From: Nectonema munidae
Lineage: Eukaryota > Nematomorpha > Nectonematoida > Nectonematidae
Direction: 5' to 3'
Length of the DNA stretch: 64,000 nucleotides
NCBI GenBank assembly: GCA_030549495.1
Contig: JAUIRK010000110.1
Coordinates: 310,001 to 374,000, forward strand
Numbering within the stretch: the stretch's first letter is position 1; each line of letters opens with the position of its first letter. Below the pieces are notes generated by a model. The model was given only the letters and a program-made list of their open reading frames with translations. It was not told the origin of the DNA and made no database searches. The translations under genes were made by a program, and so were the position numbers. Below are positions 1-13,900 of the stretch, one piece after another.

Positions 1-1838
1 CGGTAGCCTGATAATAATAATAATACAATTCAAATAAACGCTTTCAATTCTTTTTGAGATGACTTGAATTCAATCTTATTCTTTGTTTCATGAGCAAACC
101 GTACCCTCTCTTCTACAATATAATTTTGAACTTTATCAGATAAAAAAAGTTTTAAAACGTCAACTAACATTTTGGTTTCATTTCATCAAAGTTATTGATT
201 TTTTTAATTTAAAAAGTTTAAATGTTTCTATAAAATTTATTTTGCTAGCACTCAAATATTTTTATTTTACTGAGTACCAAAGAAAACTCTGAACTGATTT
301 TTATGAAGAAAAATTAATATTCGCTGTTGTAGATCGTTTAGGCGTAAAATAATTTCAAGTTATTTAATTAAAATACGCGACCAAAATACTTTTTCTGTGG
401 ACCCTTTTTGGGTCCACATGGATTCCCTCGGGAAATCCTGGCTTAAATCAGTCATCATATTACCTTCCCTCATCAAAACTCCTCAACTATACGAAATTTC
501 AAAATATCCTTTAAGACTATTCAACTTTTTTGTTGACAAAATGATAAAAAATTGTAAGCCATTCATTCCTCAAGCAAATGTTATTAGTAATAATTCAATC
601 GATATATGGAAGGAGGTAATCATCAAGACTAGTTGCTTTAGAAGTATAGCATAAAAAGTAAGGGCAAATGTTTTATGGCTTTATTATTGAGTTTTCTTTA
701 GTGAGTGCATGATAATTTGCAAAAGTGTTTCGGTGAGAAAATCGATATTTTGAGTTTCAGAAGGTATCTTGCAAATCATTATCTTTAAGGAAACAGTGGC
801 AGAAAACCGATAGGTCACGCTCTTCAATGACAACCATTTTATAAACTTGATTTGATGGGGTGAATCATATTTTCTGAAAAAACTCTAATCAGGAAAGATG
901 CCAATTCAAACCTTGTACACGAAAGCCTAATTCTAGCCCTTATCATACAAAATAGACTTTTAATTAAAAACACATTATTTTTGTTTTATTCAAAAAAATA
1001 AAGTTTTCATTGAAATATTGAAAAGTGACAAAACTTTTAGAAGTTATTTTTAGAAGACTGTCAATATTTTCAAAATTTATTTAAGTATCACCATTTTAGG
1101 TAAAAAGACGCCAATTTTTTTTGAATATATTATTAATTCGATAATTGGGTGAATGTGAGAATTGACTTGGTCATAAAATTAGTGCATTTGCAATTCCTGT
1201 TTTTTAGTTTATAAGTATTTTTATAATATATTCTGTCTATGAGATATTACGAGCCATGCGTTTTTTCCAAGTTGGATCATTCTTTTTGCACATCATATTG
1301 CACTATAAGCATTTGTGTAGATGTAAAGTCATATTGAAAAATTTAAGTGGTATATTTGTTTTGGATTTTAACGAAATAAACAGAATCAGTCAAATGATGC
1401 TAAATATATCCTGAATTTCACAGAGATATTGCGAGCCATGCGTTTTTTCCAAGTTGGATTTCTTGAAAATCGCACAGATGAAACATAATCAATGCTTAGA
1501 GATTTCTCAAATTTGATTTGCTAAATTGAGCGATGTTCTAAAAGTTGAGTGGACAAGCGCTGTGGTCACAATTTATTTAAAAATCGCAATCCAAGATTAA
1601 GGCAGCATAGAAGTTGCAGTATTCCTATTTTTATTTGGCATTTTCAAATGGCATTACAATTTTAAGGGGCGTCCAAATTAAGAGGCTTTACCTTCTTCGT
1701 AACTGCTAAATTAATGTCATCGCCATTATAACGGTATCGGAGTTTCAGCCCAAGTGTTATGACTTTTCATTAGTTTTGTAAATTTGCTTCCAATTTCCTT
1801 TCTACAAAAGTAAGTTTTGACTTGTTTTTACCATTAAG
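1..1838. other. AT-rich DNA upstream of first visible Twinkle exon, no exon recognised
   Basis: I looked here for the preceding Twinkle exon (the VVLT..ELD..AL region of the primase-like half) and did not find it. An unrecognised ORF runs 397-654; it follows a short perfect inverted repeat (GTGGACCC, five T, GGGTCCAC) and resembles no family I know. The stretch is probably a Twinkle intron. Confidence 0.5.
1241..1459. repeat. Two direct copies of a 37-bp sequence, 182 bp apart
   Basis: Copies at 1241-1277 and 1423-1459 contain GAGCCATGCGTTTTTTCC and differ by one base. The sequence between them is not obviously repeated, so this could be two monomers of a degenerate longer tandem repeat or an old duplication. 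Confidence 0.75.
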
Positions 1839-1960
1839 CTAATTCCCATGTTGGAGGCATTTGATAAAATTATTATCTGGCTTGGCTCTACAAAAAATGA
1901 TTGGGAGCTCAGCAAAGACATCATCAGGAAACTGAATCCATCTCGTTGCCACTACGTCAA
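1839..1960 (+). CDS. TWNK: Twinkle exon (first one visible)
   Basis: It encodes [16 protein letters not shown] followed by a segment ending NPSRCHYV. This matches the vertebrate Twinkle stretch LPYLEQF...WLG...LNPKRC just N-terminal of the linker. An AG precedes position 1839 and GTAAAT follows 1960. The exon ends with two bases of a codon, completed by the first base of the next exon. This is the end of the TOPRIM/primase-like half, so earlier exons must exist upstream. Confidence 0.85.
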
Positions 1961-4900
1961 GTAAATACCACCTTCCTTTACTTCCTTCCTTCATAGTTCA
2001 AGATTTAGAATGAGTTTATGAGTTTGTTTCATTAACGCTATACTCCTTAGTAGAATCTCCTAGAATATGATCCTAGAATTCCATTTACAACAAAAATCGG
2101 GTATATCGCATATACCTTTGGATTTATTTCTTTATATCGGATCCAAGTTTGAAAGTATGTGACAAAGTTGTAGAAATTTATTTTGAAAAGATATGAATGC
2201 ACTGAGTTTAATTTTTCTTTTTTGTATCATTAAAGTTTTTTCCAAATGATACAAAAATGTATCCCTAATTTCATTTCATGAACAAAATAGTGAAGAGTCT
2301 CGAGAAAAATGTAGCTCATAGTTTTTTAGTTAAAAATAAAATTCATTGTGCAAAGATTTCCTCGCTATAATGAAGTTTTGTTATAATTTGAATTTTAAGG
2401 CATTTTTTAGTTGTCGGCCAAGGGAAGAATAATATTCCATAACTGGACAGATGTTAGGGATAGTCACGATCGGGAATCGAACCGAGACCATCTGGATCGA
2501 GACCGTACGCTCACCACTAGGACATATGACAATGCAATTTGCTTTGGTTTTGAAAGGACTAATACGATCTTTTTGTTAGGAGTGAAAACTATTGTATAAT
2601 ATTCATCTCGAAATTTGTTTAATCAATTAATTTTTAACTTTTCCAATTTCTAGGTCAGTATTTTATCTACAAAAGTAAAAAAATCGGTCATAACGAAATT
2701 GTAAATATATAAGGAATATCAATGATCAACTTCTTTCAACCCCAACTGTAGGAGCTCGGCCCGAACTATTTCAGTTTGACCAAATTTTTTTGTTAATTTG
2801 AATCACATTTATACCAAAAAAGAAATATACCCCGCTTCCGATTTCAAAAGCCCCTCTCACTAACAAACCCCAAAGTCGGGATTTATTGTCTCTAAAATTC
2901 TCTTATAATGTGAAGCTATTTGTACTTTGTAATAACGCTAATGTTTTAATTGCAATATGTCAAAAATTATGATTTATCCTTAAAAATAGAATTGGGAATT
3001 AATTTATTACGAGCGCTCAAATGCAGGAAATTATTTTCACCTAAATTAATATAATAAGCAAAATAAATATAGAAACACATCGAGGATAGAAAAGGATTTC
3101 TAAGCTTGCTTTATGATGAAAATTGGTGTGGATTAAATTGTTTTGCAATGAATTTTTAGCGCCACTCATAAATCTTAGAAAAATTTGTAAATGTTTTTAA
3201 TGGGACAATTCACCCACAACTATTCACCGATATACAGAATTTGATCTAATACACAATTCGCCAAAACCCAAGTAAACATTCTATTAGCATATACCTAAAA
3301 ATTAGAGATGGTTTTGTAATCTTTAGTAACAAATGAAAAGTTTTTGGGCTACTGCTCTCATATAATCACTATTACTCGTATAGGAATGATAATTATCCAC
3401 AATCTTTTTATCCATTGAGAACAATGGCGATATTTCTTTTTTTGAGCTATTTTTGTATCTTTAATGTTTTTCTCTTTTTTCACTATGTTCAAAATTTCCA
3501 ATATGCCCAGTAAATTATTTTTTGAAACAAAAAATTTTGCTCAGTTCCTTATTAAAGAAATAATAATCAATAAAAATGTTACAACTTTGTTGTGAAGTAA
3601 AACGATTTTTAAATTGGCTTAATAATGTTGGAAAAAATGATGGTTCAAATTGTGATAGCCAATGTGTTTCTGCTTTAATGAAAACATAGAAAGTTTGTTT
3701 AATTTAAAACCCCGTGAAAATGGAGTAGATTATCCAGAATTATGTACAGCTATGGATAGATCAAGGGTAAGTAATAGAGATGTTTGCTTAATTTAATTAA
3801 AAGATTTAATCCTATGAAACACTTCTTTTTCTTGCATATTAATACCCTACAAAGCCTTTTGGAGAAAATGGAAGTTTTAAAGCTAATTACGCAGAAAACT
3901 TTTTAATTGATGCAGCCATTGATGAGAATAAAGAACTGCCTAAAATTGTTTTTGTTAAAATGAAAAAAGTTTTTCAATTAAAAAAGAAAATGCTTAAGTT
4001 CGAAATTTTGATAAAAGTAGAATTGTAATAAATTTTGAAGCAAATGGTATGCGAGAATAATGATCGATTGCAAAGAATTGAATTGGCAATACTTCCATGA
4101 CTTCATACTTGAAATCTAGAAAACATTGAAATTAAAAATATTTTTAAGTTTCCCGAGTCATTTTCAAGTAGTGGCGAGGAATGCTAGAGATGTTTGCAAA
4201 AGGCTTTTCAAGGCATCGTTACAAAAATTAGAGCATACTTAGATTTACACTCATTCATTAATTCCAATAAAAGTTGCAAGATGTTAGCAATCGATAAAAC
4301 GTCAAATTTTTTCAGATAATGCACGGATGTAGAAGCTACTTTATATATCTGTTTCAGTTGTGCAACTTGTTTTGATTTTTTAGCCCAGCTACCTGATCTA
4401 TGCCATCACGCAAGTGCGTTATTTCTTTTTGGAAGAGAGTTCAAAACGCTTTCATAAAGATTCCACATCCTGAGTTCGTATCTTGGCGCTCTACCGCGAT
4501 TTCTTCTATCAGGGCCCTTATCTATGTATCTTGGAAATCATTTACACGGTTTTGTAATTCAAAATAAACGCGAAACTATTCTCTCTAAATCTTGCTTCCC
4601 AACCGCGTAGGTTTTCGGTTAAATGCGCATTCGATAAATCTCGATCTCATTTTCGCTGAATTCGCATACACCCCCTTTCACTCACTCTCATTCGCATTTT
4701 GCACTCATTCAGGGGCGCTCAAAAATTTATTGGGATGCCCCTAAAATTGTGCTTTAAATACCTTGAGCGCATTTTATCTCTTATTTTTGATATAACGACG
4801 CATGTGAATATTTATCAGGTTAATATTAAGAGAATATTTTTTTGAAAAGTATTTATAAAGTGTCTTTTAGACAATTTTGCCCTTACTTAAGTACATAGTT

Positions 4901-7900
4901 ATTTTGTTGCTTCTATAAATTGTTATAATAAAATCAGAATGAAGCGTGTAAAGTATAATTTTATGTTGAAGTCTATATTTATGATACTACCTACAATTTT
5001 TATATTCAACTATATTTCTTGCCCTTTATTTTTGTGTGTGTGCATTCTTGTATTTATAACCATTTATTACCCTAGTTTATTTTCGCGCCTCTTTAACGAT
5101 TTCTTCTGCATCCATAATATTATTTTCAGATTATTAATTCAAGTTAAACTTTAGCTCTTTTAGTTAAGAGTTTTCGCGTTTGGTCTAATGAAAGAAGCAC
5201 GAAGCCCTTTCTAATTGTATTGAGTGTATTGCTATTTACATTTGTAACAGTTCCATTCTCGTTGGTTCTCCTTCTGATTTCTTGGCCTTGGGTAAAGACG
5301 TTAAAGAAATCATTGAAGTTTCCAATGCTTGTGGAGGCTCTGGCGACATCATATCTTTCAAAGATGTTTATTATGAAGTTCAGACTCTTGTTTCAAATAT
5401 CAATATTTCAAGAGGAATCACTGTACGTTCTTTATTCTCGATTTCATTCACAAGAATTGCATTTTTACTCTCCATTCATCTCGAAATATTTTCGAATCAT
5501 GCTTCATGTTCCTTAACACTAGAACGCCTTCTTTGACGCATTTTGAGGTTTTATAACTTCCAAATCCATCTCTTTTCGGTTCCTCGCGAATAATCCAATT
5601 CTTAAAAATATTGCTGTAATTATAAAATATGCATGTAAACTCACAAAGCGTGGTTTATTTGATAAAAAAGTACTCATATTTTTTTTAATAAAAACTAATT
5701 ATAAAAACATTAAAACAGTTAAAATAAAAAATGGCTGCGCTAAACAGGTATCGCTCTTATAGAATCAAGACTAAGTAAGAAATGTAAGACATTAAGTGCC
5801 GTTTTAGGAAAGATGGCGCTTTCAACAGGGTAGTTTTTAAGAGATATATTAACCTTAAAATCATTTGTCTAAAGTCATATAAGTGTGATAAACTATGTTT
5901 TTTGTTTTGCATAAAATTCCAAGATCAACTTTTGCAGATGTAGAGAGGTTATTTACGAAATGTGTGTCTTTATAATTCACCATTTTATTAAAAAATTGTT
6001 TGGATCTATTTTTCATCTGGATCACCGCCATTTCCAGTTTTTGGATTGAAATCGTCACTATTTCAAATGAAACCTTGCTATGAAATAGGTATATTTTTCG
6101 GTGTTTCAAGGCCATTATGGTCGCCATATCTTAATTTTTAATAAATAATTTCTCACTGCAACATACATGTTGCGTCTCTATATTGTACTACACCTTACTA
6201 CAAAATAACGATAAAAGTGTTCATAGAGGTATTCATTACAAATAAATAGATTGCGTTTTTTTGCAAGAATAAGTTTATGCTTTTTGGAAAGTATTCAGAG
6301 ATTTCACTATGCGCAGATTTTATACGAAAAAAGCTCGTTGAAGAGAAAATTCAAAAATGATGTGTACTTCTACTGAGGTCACTTTTTTGGCTTTTAGTTG
6401 TCGATAACCTGAATATTTCGCTCCCAAAATATCTGCATCATGAAGCGCATTACACATATTGTAGATTCCTGAAAATACTTTTTATTTTTCCAAATTTGTA
6501 GTATTCATTCAGGGTGAAACAGTTCAATTTTACTTTGATAAAGAATTATTTATTTGATATCTTGATCATTTTCATCGTGTGATGCCTTTCAATTTTTAGT
6601 GGAATGAATTTCCGATTCTCAATGAAACGATTAAAGGTCACAGACGAGGTGAGTTGACTGTTTTGACAGGACCAACTGGCTCTGGCAAAACGACTCTCGT
6701 TTCCCAATATTCATTGGATCTGTGCAAACAAGGCGTAAGAAGAAGAACTTTTTTCTCACCCACTCACTTTTCTTTTCTAAGGTTCCTTCCTTTAGGTAAA
6801 AACGCTATGGGGAAGTTTTGAGATTTCTGTCTGTCGCTTAATCAAAACTCTGATGCATCAGTTTTGTGGGTATTTTTAATTTCTTGAATCACTCCCATTT
6901 TTACGTTTGTACAATAATCGCCTCGCCGCTAAAAGTACATTTATGCTTTTTTTATTAAAATATATTTTATATTTAATAACCAATACACAACAGTATATAT
7001 TTCGAATCTTCACCTAATTTGAACATTTTAAGCTAAAAAGATAAATACTCAGAAATTTGTTTTGTATTATCTATATTTCATTCTAAATTCTATATACTAT
7101 TTTTGTCTACGCATAGGTTATGACATGGAAAACAGATGCGTTAGGTTTTAACCTCTACGTAGCCCAAAAATGGAATTGAAAATTTAGAATGAAATATACA
7201 AAACTATTTTCTAAGTATTTAGTATTTACCTTTTCAGCTTTTATTTAATTTTCTAAAGATTTATTGAACGTTTAATAGATTTTATTATCACTGTTTCTGC
7301 GTTTGGCAATTCCAATTCCTTAAAAAACCCAATAGTATATTCAATTAAAAATGTTGTTTCGCGTATTGCAATATCATCCCTTCAAAAAACGTAGTTTGAT
7401 ATTAAATCCCGTACACATATGCCTAAAAATATTTTTGTGTCTCCTTGTTCAACCCTAAAAAAATTTAGGGAAGATTACAGAATGAGGAAGTTTGCACTTC
7501 AAAAATGAGATGACAGGCTAAACGCGGGAAATGCGATTTTGTTCATAATTGACAAGAGAAAGAAAAGATAAGGAAAAGAGGAAATTGAGTAGCGAGATAC
7601 TGAGAAGAGTGATTCCTAGGCTTCAAGAAGGAGAGTGGGTAAACGGCGGAGTGTGTCAGGAGCAAACAAGACATGCTGGAGGACTAAGCGTGGATATTTA
7701 CGTAGCATGCACAGTAAAACTTCTGTAATACGTACAGGATCTTCCAAGTGAATTGCAATTTGCATATTGAGATATGCTCAGCGCTTCATTTTCGTAACCT
7801 GCTCTTGCTTTTTTCAATAGATTTGTGACTTGTAATGAGAAATGCATTTTTTAGTCAAAATGTAAACCGCCATAGGACGAAAATTATGGACGAAAATTGA

Positions 7901-10900
7901 AACCAAAACATATAATATCTTTTAGAAATCTCTGCAAGTTTGAACACACATAGACAGTAATTGTCTTTTTCATCAAAAACTTTTAAACAATTTTAGTTTT
8001 CTTAATTTTTAAGTGATATTGCAAAACAGGGAGACATTGATTGATATAAACACAAATTTTGTTGGACTCAATTTGAGAAAAGGAGAAAAAAATGTAATTT
8101 ATTCTATTTGAGTTAACATTCAAAATATGGCAAATGGAAAGCATTTGAATAATGAACAATATTTACCCGTTTAATACCATTACTCCAAAAATGGACAATA
8201 GACGATGTCCAGTTGCTAACTGAAATCAATAGAAATTCAATAAAGTCATCTACCTTGTCTCCTACATGACGGGTTAATGAAAATCTTTTAGGTAGTGTAA
8301 TAGTAAATTGTAGTTCATAAAAAGATAGATATTTAAAATAAGCACATTTAGTTCAAAAAGCAAATAATTTTTCCAGAACTTTTAAATTTCACAACTCTAC
8401 TTCTTATGAGTGAAAGAGGCCTCGAAATTCTTAAATAATATTTTTAAAAACATTTTTCCACTATGTAAAATTTCATTAGAGAGGAAAATAAAAACAAACA
8501 ATTCGGTTTATTTGGGAAAGTCTTTGAAATTTTGTGAGTTTAATAGAAACTATATTTACTCCACGCTATTTAATCTAAACCGGTAGTCTAGGCTAATGAA
8601 TAAATCATGGCCTAAAATCATACTTTCTCGCTTTTTATCTCCTCGTAGTCCTGCCTGATATATTAAGTAGAAAACACGACTGGAACTCGAGTTTTATTAT
8701 TGTTTGTCTGTTTTGAATTTTTGAAATCTTGACAAACCCAAATTTATTGTATACTGTTAAACTACTTATTTTTTTTAGGTTTTCTTTGGAAAATAAACCG
8801 GACCAATTTTCAAATGTTGCTGCTGAGTTTGACAAGCTTCCTTTATATTATATGAATTATCATGGCTCCGTTTCAGTTAAAAAGATTATCAACGTAACTC
8901 TTACAAATATTTTTATTGGAATAAGAATCAAAAACTTACGATGCCTTCGGATATGCACTCTTAAAATCTTAGAAAAGCTAAGAGAAATGGATTGAACGTT
9001 TTTGAACTCGTTTAATCGTTCAACCTATCGAATGAATTATAAATTTTATTATCACTAGATTGGACAATATGACAAAAATATTAGGTATTTTTTTTAAATA
9101 AATTTGATATATGGGTATGATTCATATTAATTAAAGAACTAGCTAGTCTGCTAACTAATTCAATATCTATCTTACTAACAATAAAGTTTTTTGGCTATTA
9201 AATTTATTCTAACTAAATTTTGTCGTGACATCATCACATCCAATTTACATAAAATGGCATTTTTGCTTTCATCAAACAAATTATTTAGAATTCGATTTAT
9301 GACAGGATCTTCTATTCTTATTCACACTGAGCGCAAATTTAAGAGTAAAGTGAATGTTTTATTACAAACATTCATTCTATTTTTATTATTTCGGCATTCA
9401 CAAAGTGATCAGAGAAGACCCCTAAAAATATCTCAATTTGTGATGTATGGAAGGGTTCTCGTTCATCTACCACTTTTAAGCAAAAATGTGATTAATTTCA
9501 ATTGAATTAGTTCTTCTTTATAACTAAAAGATTATGGCAAGAAACTGATTTATTATGATTGGTAAATTAGCCAGTAAATTATTATTTATTTATCCAGCCA
9601 TATTATTTTTATATACGCTCCGCTGCACCTTGTGATTTGAATCATACTTACATAAATGCTGTGATTTCTAATACAATTACTAAGCTAAAAAATATCAATT
9701 TTAGATTTTAACAAGACATTTAATTTGCTAAAGTATTTTTGTCTTGAATGGGGGAGCGTTTGGATGTTGTTCACCAGTGCTTGTTAAATCCTAGAACCAC
9801 CATCTTAACGTGTCTTAGTCCTTTTCCTTTGCAATATGAAGGTGGCCTCAATTTTCAAATTTTAGACAATGAAACAAGCCGTGTATTTATACGACATCCA
9901 CCACATTATCGTTGACAACCTGCAATTCATGCTGGGAGACATCATGCAAAACTTTGACAGATTTGCCCAACAAGATTTAGCTATTGGAAGTTTCAGGCGT
10001 TTCGCCACCGAGCACAACTGCCACATCACTCTTGTTATTCATCCACGCAAAGTAAGTAGCTCGCATCTTTGCCTCCATCTTTCATTTGTTAACTAGGGGC
10101 AACAAAAGTTGACATGTAAATCCCTCAAAAATTGAAAAGTTGACTTTATTTTCGCAAAATTTGACCTAAAAATTACTTTATAAGCACTTTTCACAATTAT
10201 TTTTCTTATTATTATTGTAAGATACCGTCTAATATTTTAAGTATTCTCATTTGAAAAGCCTCGATATTTGGAGAAAAGCTTTTTAATCACTGGAATTTAT
10301 CTGTGCCCTCTCTGTTGCCTGTGGTAGAAAAGAGCATATAATATATGGGTAGATATACTTTTTTTCATAAGTTTATGATTTCCTTTTTATTAATCTTCAT
10401 CTTCATCTTAAAAATTTTCTGTCAAATAATAAATAAAAAAATGAAATCTATTTTTTAGTTGCTTTGTGACTCTTCAGTATTAAAAACATTACTTGCTCTT
10501 TCTTTGTTAACTTGTTAAATTTTTACCAAATCTCTATACCTATAAAAATGGGCTTTTAAAAAGTTGACTTTTCTTGACCTAATACCCTCGACTTTTTTTG
10601 ACACAAACTCTATAAAATAAGACTATTTAGCAATGAGTGCTATTAGAAATCTTTATTGACTTTTAACTTTTGTCCTAAGTTGCATTAGGAAATTATATTT
10701 TTTGGTTTGCCCTTATTCCATGTTCAATTCTTATGATACGTATCATTTTATTCTTATTTAACATGGCGTGTCTTGAAAAACTATTTCCTGCTGCGTTTAA
10801 TCTTTTTTGAGTTTCTGATCGCGCGCGGTAAAACCCCTTTTCTTATTTTATATGCACTGTTTTTCCTGTGTCTGGACATTTGATCGAATAAACATTTAGT

Positions 10901-13900
10901 ATAGTTAGAATATTGTTAGAGTTGGTGTTAGTATAGTTAGAATATTGTTAGTTTTAACGTTAGTGTTAGCATAGTTTGTATATTCTTAGTATTAGTATAG
11001 TTAGAATTTTGTTAGGGTTTGTTTTAATTAATTTAAAAATTTTTTTTAAGTTTTGGTTTGGATAGTTTAAATATTTTTTGGTTTTAAATTTAATTTTGGA
11101 TAGGGTAGTTTTTTGGTGTTGTTAGTAGAATATTGTAGATTTAGTTTTAGTATAGTTAGAATATTGTTAGAGTTAGTTTTAGTATAGTTAGAATATTGTT
11201 CTTAGAGTTCGTGTTAGTATAGTTAGAATAAGCGTGAAACTTTCGTGGGTAAGCCATACTCAAAATAATTTCTTTCATATTTTTTAGTTACCTTAACTGT
11301 CGAAACGCGTGACACTTTTCAAAGATGAATGGAATTAGATTTTGTATCCAAAACTTTCTCCTTTAATTATTGACTTAAAAAGACCTAAATACTATACTTT
11401 AGTATAATTTCGGTAGGCAAAAAAATAAACTTTTATATTTTTTATGATATAAAAATGAAAAGTTTCGATTTTCAAAAAAATGAATGACAAGACTGTTGAT
11501 AATGAATATAAAAGAAAAAGGTGAAGTCGATGAAATACCATTTTGAATGGTAAAATATATATGCAGTGTGGTATTCAAAGTATTATTACACGTGTGCATT
11601 TGATAAATGAGCCAGAATAATAGATACGATCTTGGGACAAAGTGTCCACAGACATAATATTGACACATAATTGACAAAATGTCAAAAAGATTTTTTGATT
11701 TAGTACACTGTTTTTGAAATAAATATAGAGAACACATATAAAAAATATACACATAATATTATGTCTTTTTTATCTTACGAAGAAAGAGTTTAAGCGAAAC
11801 ATATCTATATTTTGAATTTAATAGTTTTAAAAAAATTTACTATTTGATAGCTTATTTCATACGGTCAATGACATAAAAGAGACTCTTAAATTGAGATCAA
11901 TAACCTGAAAATGAAATGTTAGTTTATTTAATTAGAACTTTAATTTTTTAGAATACAAAATTTCAGAGTTTCGTCGATACGTAATGGTCAATTATTTTAG
12001 TTTGATTAATTGATCTTAATTTCCCTCAAGTATAAAATTCCAATACAAACCGGGTTAAATTGGATTTTAAAATTCAGGCATCGAACTCAATATCAGATAA
12101 TTTCGTCACATTTATCAAATTTCGCGTATGAAATAAGGTCTGTTTCGCTTTCAATTCGTTATATGTAAGACAAAAAACAATACATACTTTTATGTGTTCT
12201 CTAAAATATATATCACAAAACTGTGTAATAAATAAAATTATATTTTTCGATATTTTGTCTATTATGTTTGTTGTTTGAAATTTTGTATGCACACCGGTTG
12301 ACTTGCCTACCCAAAACCATCTTGTTCAGTTACGCAAATTGAAACATGTATTTTTGTTAAGCCTATAACCTTTCTTAGTATAAAAATAGAAGGCATAGCG
12401 TAACAGAAGGTACCTACAATTAGAGATGTCATGATCATGTACCCTTTTTTATTTTCAAACCAGCTGCTGTCTCAATTTTTCCTTTTTTTCAAAGGATTTA
12501 TTTTACAATATAATTTAATCTATTTATTAAACTTTTTAACGCCTTCCATCTTTATAAAATAAAAATTTATTTACAACTTCATTCGAAGTTTTGTTCTTAG
12601 TTAATTTTCTTATATTTTGTATATAAATGAGGTACTATATTTTGTTTTAGATGATTAACTTAATAACTCTGTTTCTTTCAGAAAGTGATCAGGAAGTTTT
12701 CATTAGTAGAAGACTCCAAAAAAATATTACTAAATAAAAAATAATTGATATATGATTAACTGGCCAATTGAGGACAGTTTTTGAAGAGGCAGAGTTGTAA
12801 AATTTTAATTGAACTGCACGACAAAATCGTTGCCGTTGAGATCCTTAATTTCAATAATTAGGGATGCTTTAATGAAAATATCCACGCATCATGGAGAAAT
12901 AAGATTTTATTGTTGATTTAAAAAAGTGCTTTTGCATTTTTGTCAAAGGAGTAGTTTTTATTCCTTTCTGGCAATCTAATTTTTCTGCCTCTCTTTTTGA
13001 TGGAATATTTAGACAGCCGGGAGCAGATGATTTTCATTTAGTGCTTGCGCGTGAACGGTTAAAAATGGAATTCACAAAATAGTTTATGCAGAGACGTTGT
13101 ATTTCTTTCAACTCTTATTTCTGTTACCTAGATTTATTTATATCGTTTTGTCTTCAAGGAGGAAACAGATATACTGGGATTGAGATCATTTTTCGGATCA
13201 TTTAAGTCTGTTCAAGAAGCTGATAATGCCTTAATTTTGCAAGTTATCAAAGAAATGGATTCCTATGGACAAGAAAGAGTTCTTAAATATTTACAGGTAT
13301 TCCATTTTACATTTACTTAAGTATATCGCCATTTTAATGAAATTTAACACGAGCGTGGTCTTTCCAGGCTCTTTTTTATATTATTTAAAAGACTTTTCAT
13401 ATTACGTCTTAGAATGAATATTAAAAATCTAATTTTTTTATTAATTTCTTTTCCATTTGATATAAAAATGAATTTGAAAATGAACTATAGATGACCAGAG
13501 GCAGTAATATAGCAACGAATTTGAACAAGAGCCCATAAGTTTTTCACCTGGGCAAATATTTTTTATAACACATAAGGATATAAGAAATTATTCTTTATAA
13601 TTAAATAGGCTTATCTCTATTGATTACCGCAACTGAAAAACAATCAGATCTTTTATTCAAGAATTCAAATTTATAACATCTTAGCTATTCATTTTATAAT
13701 TTTTTCATTTTCAAGATTGCTTTGAATAGTTGGCAGTGTTTTTAGACTTTCATTAAAATTTTTGTTGATAAAATTTCCTTTTCATATAACTTGGAATTTA
13801 CCGTTAGAAGCAAATTTTCTTCCAAGCATTATAAACCTTCAAATTCCATTTAAATCGGCCAAATTCAAACTCACGACTCCATGCCTGTCAATTGCTGACC

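Noticed and set aside
397-654. ORF beginning DPFWVHMDSLGK as an upstream Twinkle exon
   Set aside because: It shows none of the primase-like residues expected before the first recognised exon and has no supported splice sites; left as unknown.
9191-9505. 104-codon ORF inside a Twinkle intron
   Set aside because: No motif, no good start context, and composition like the surrounding intron.
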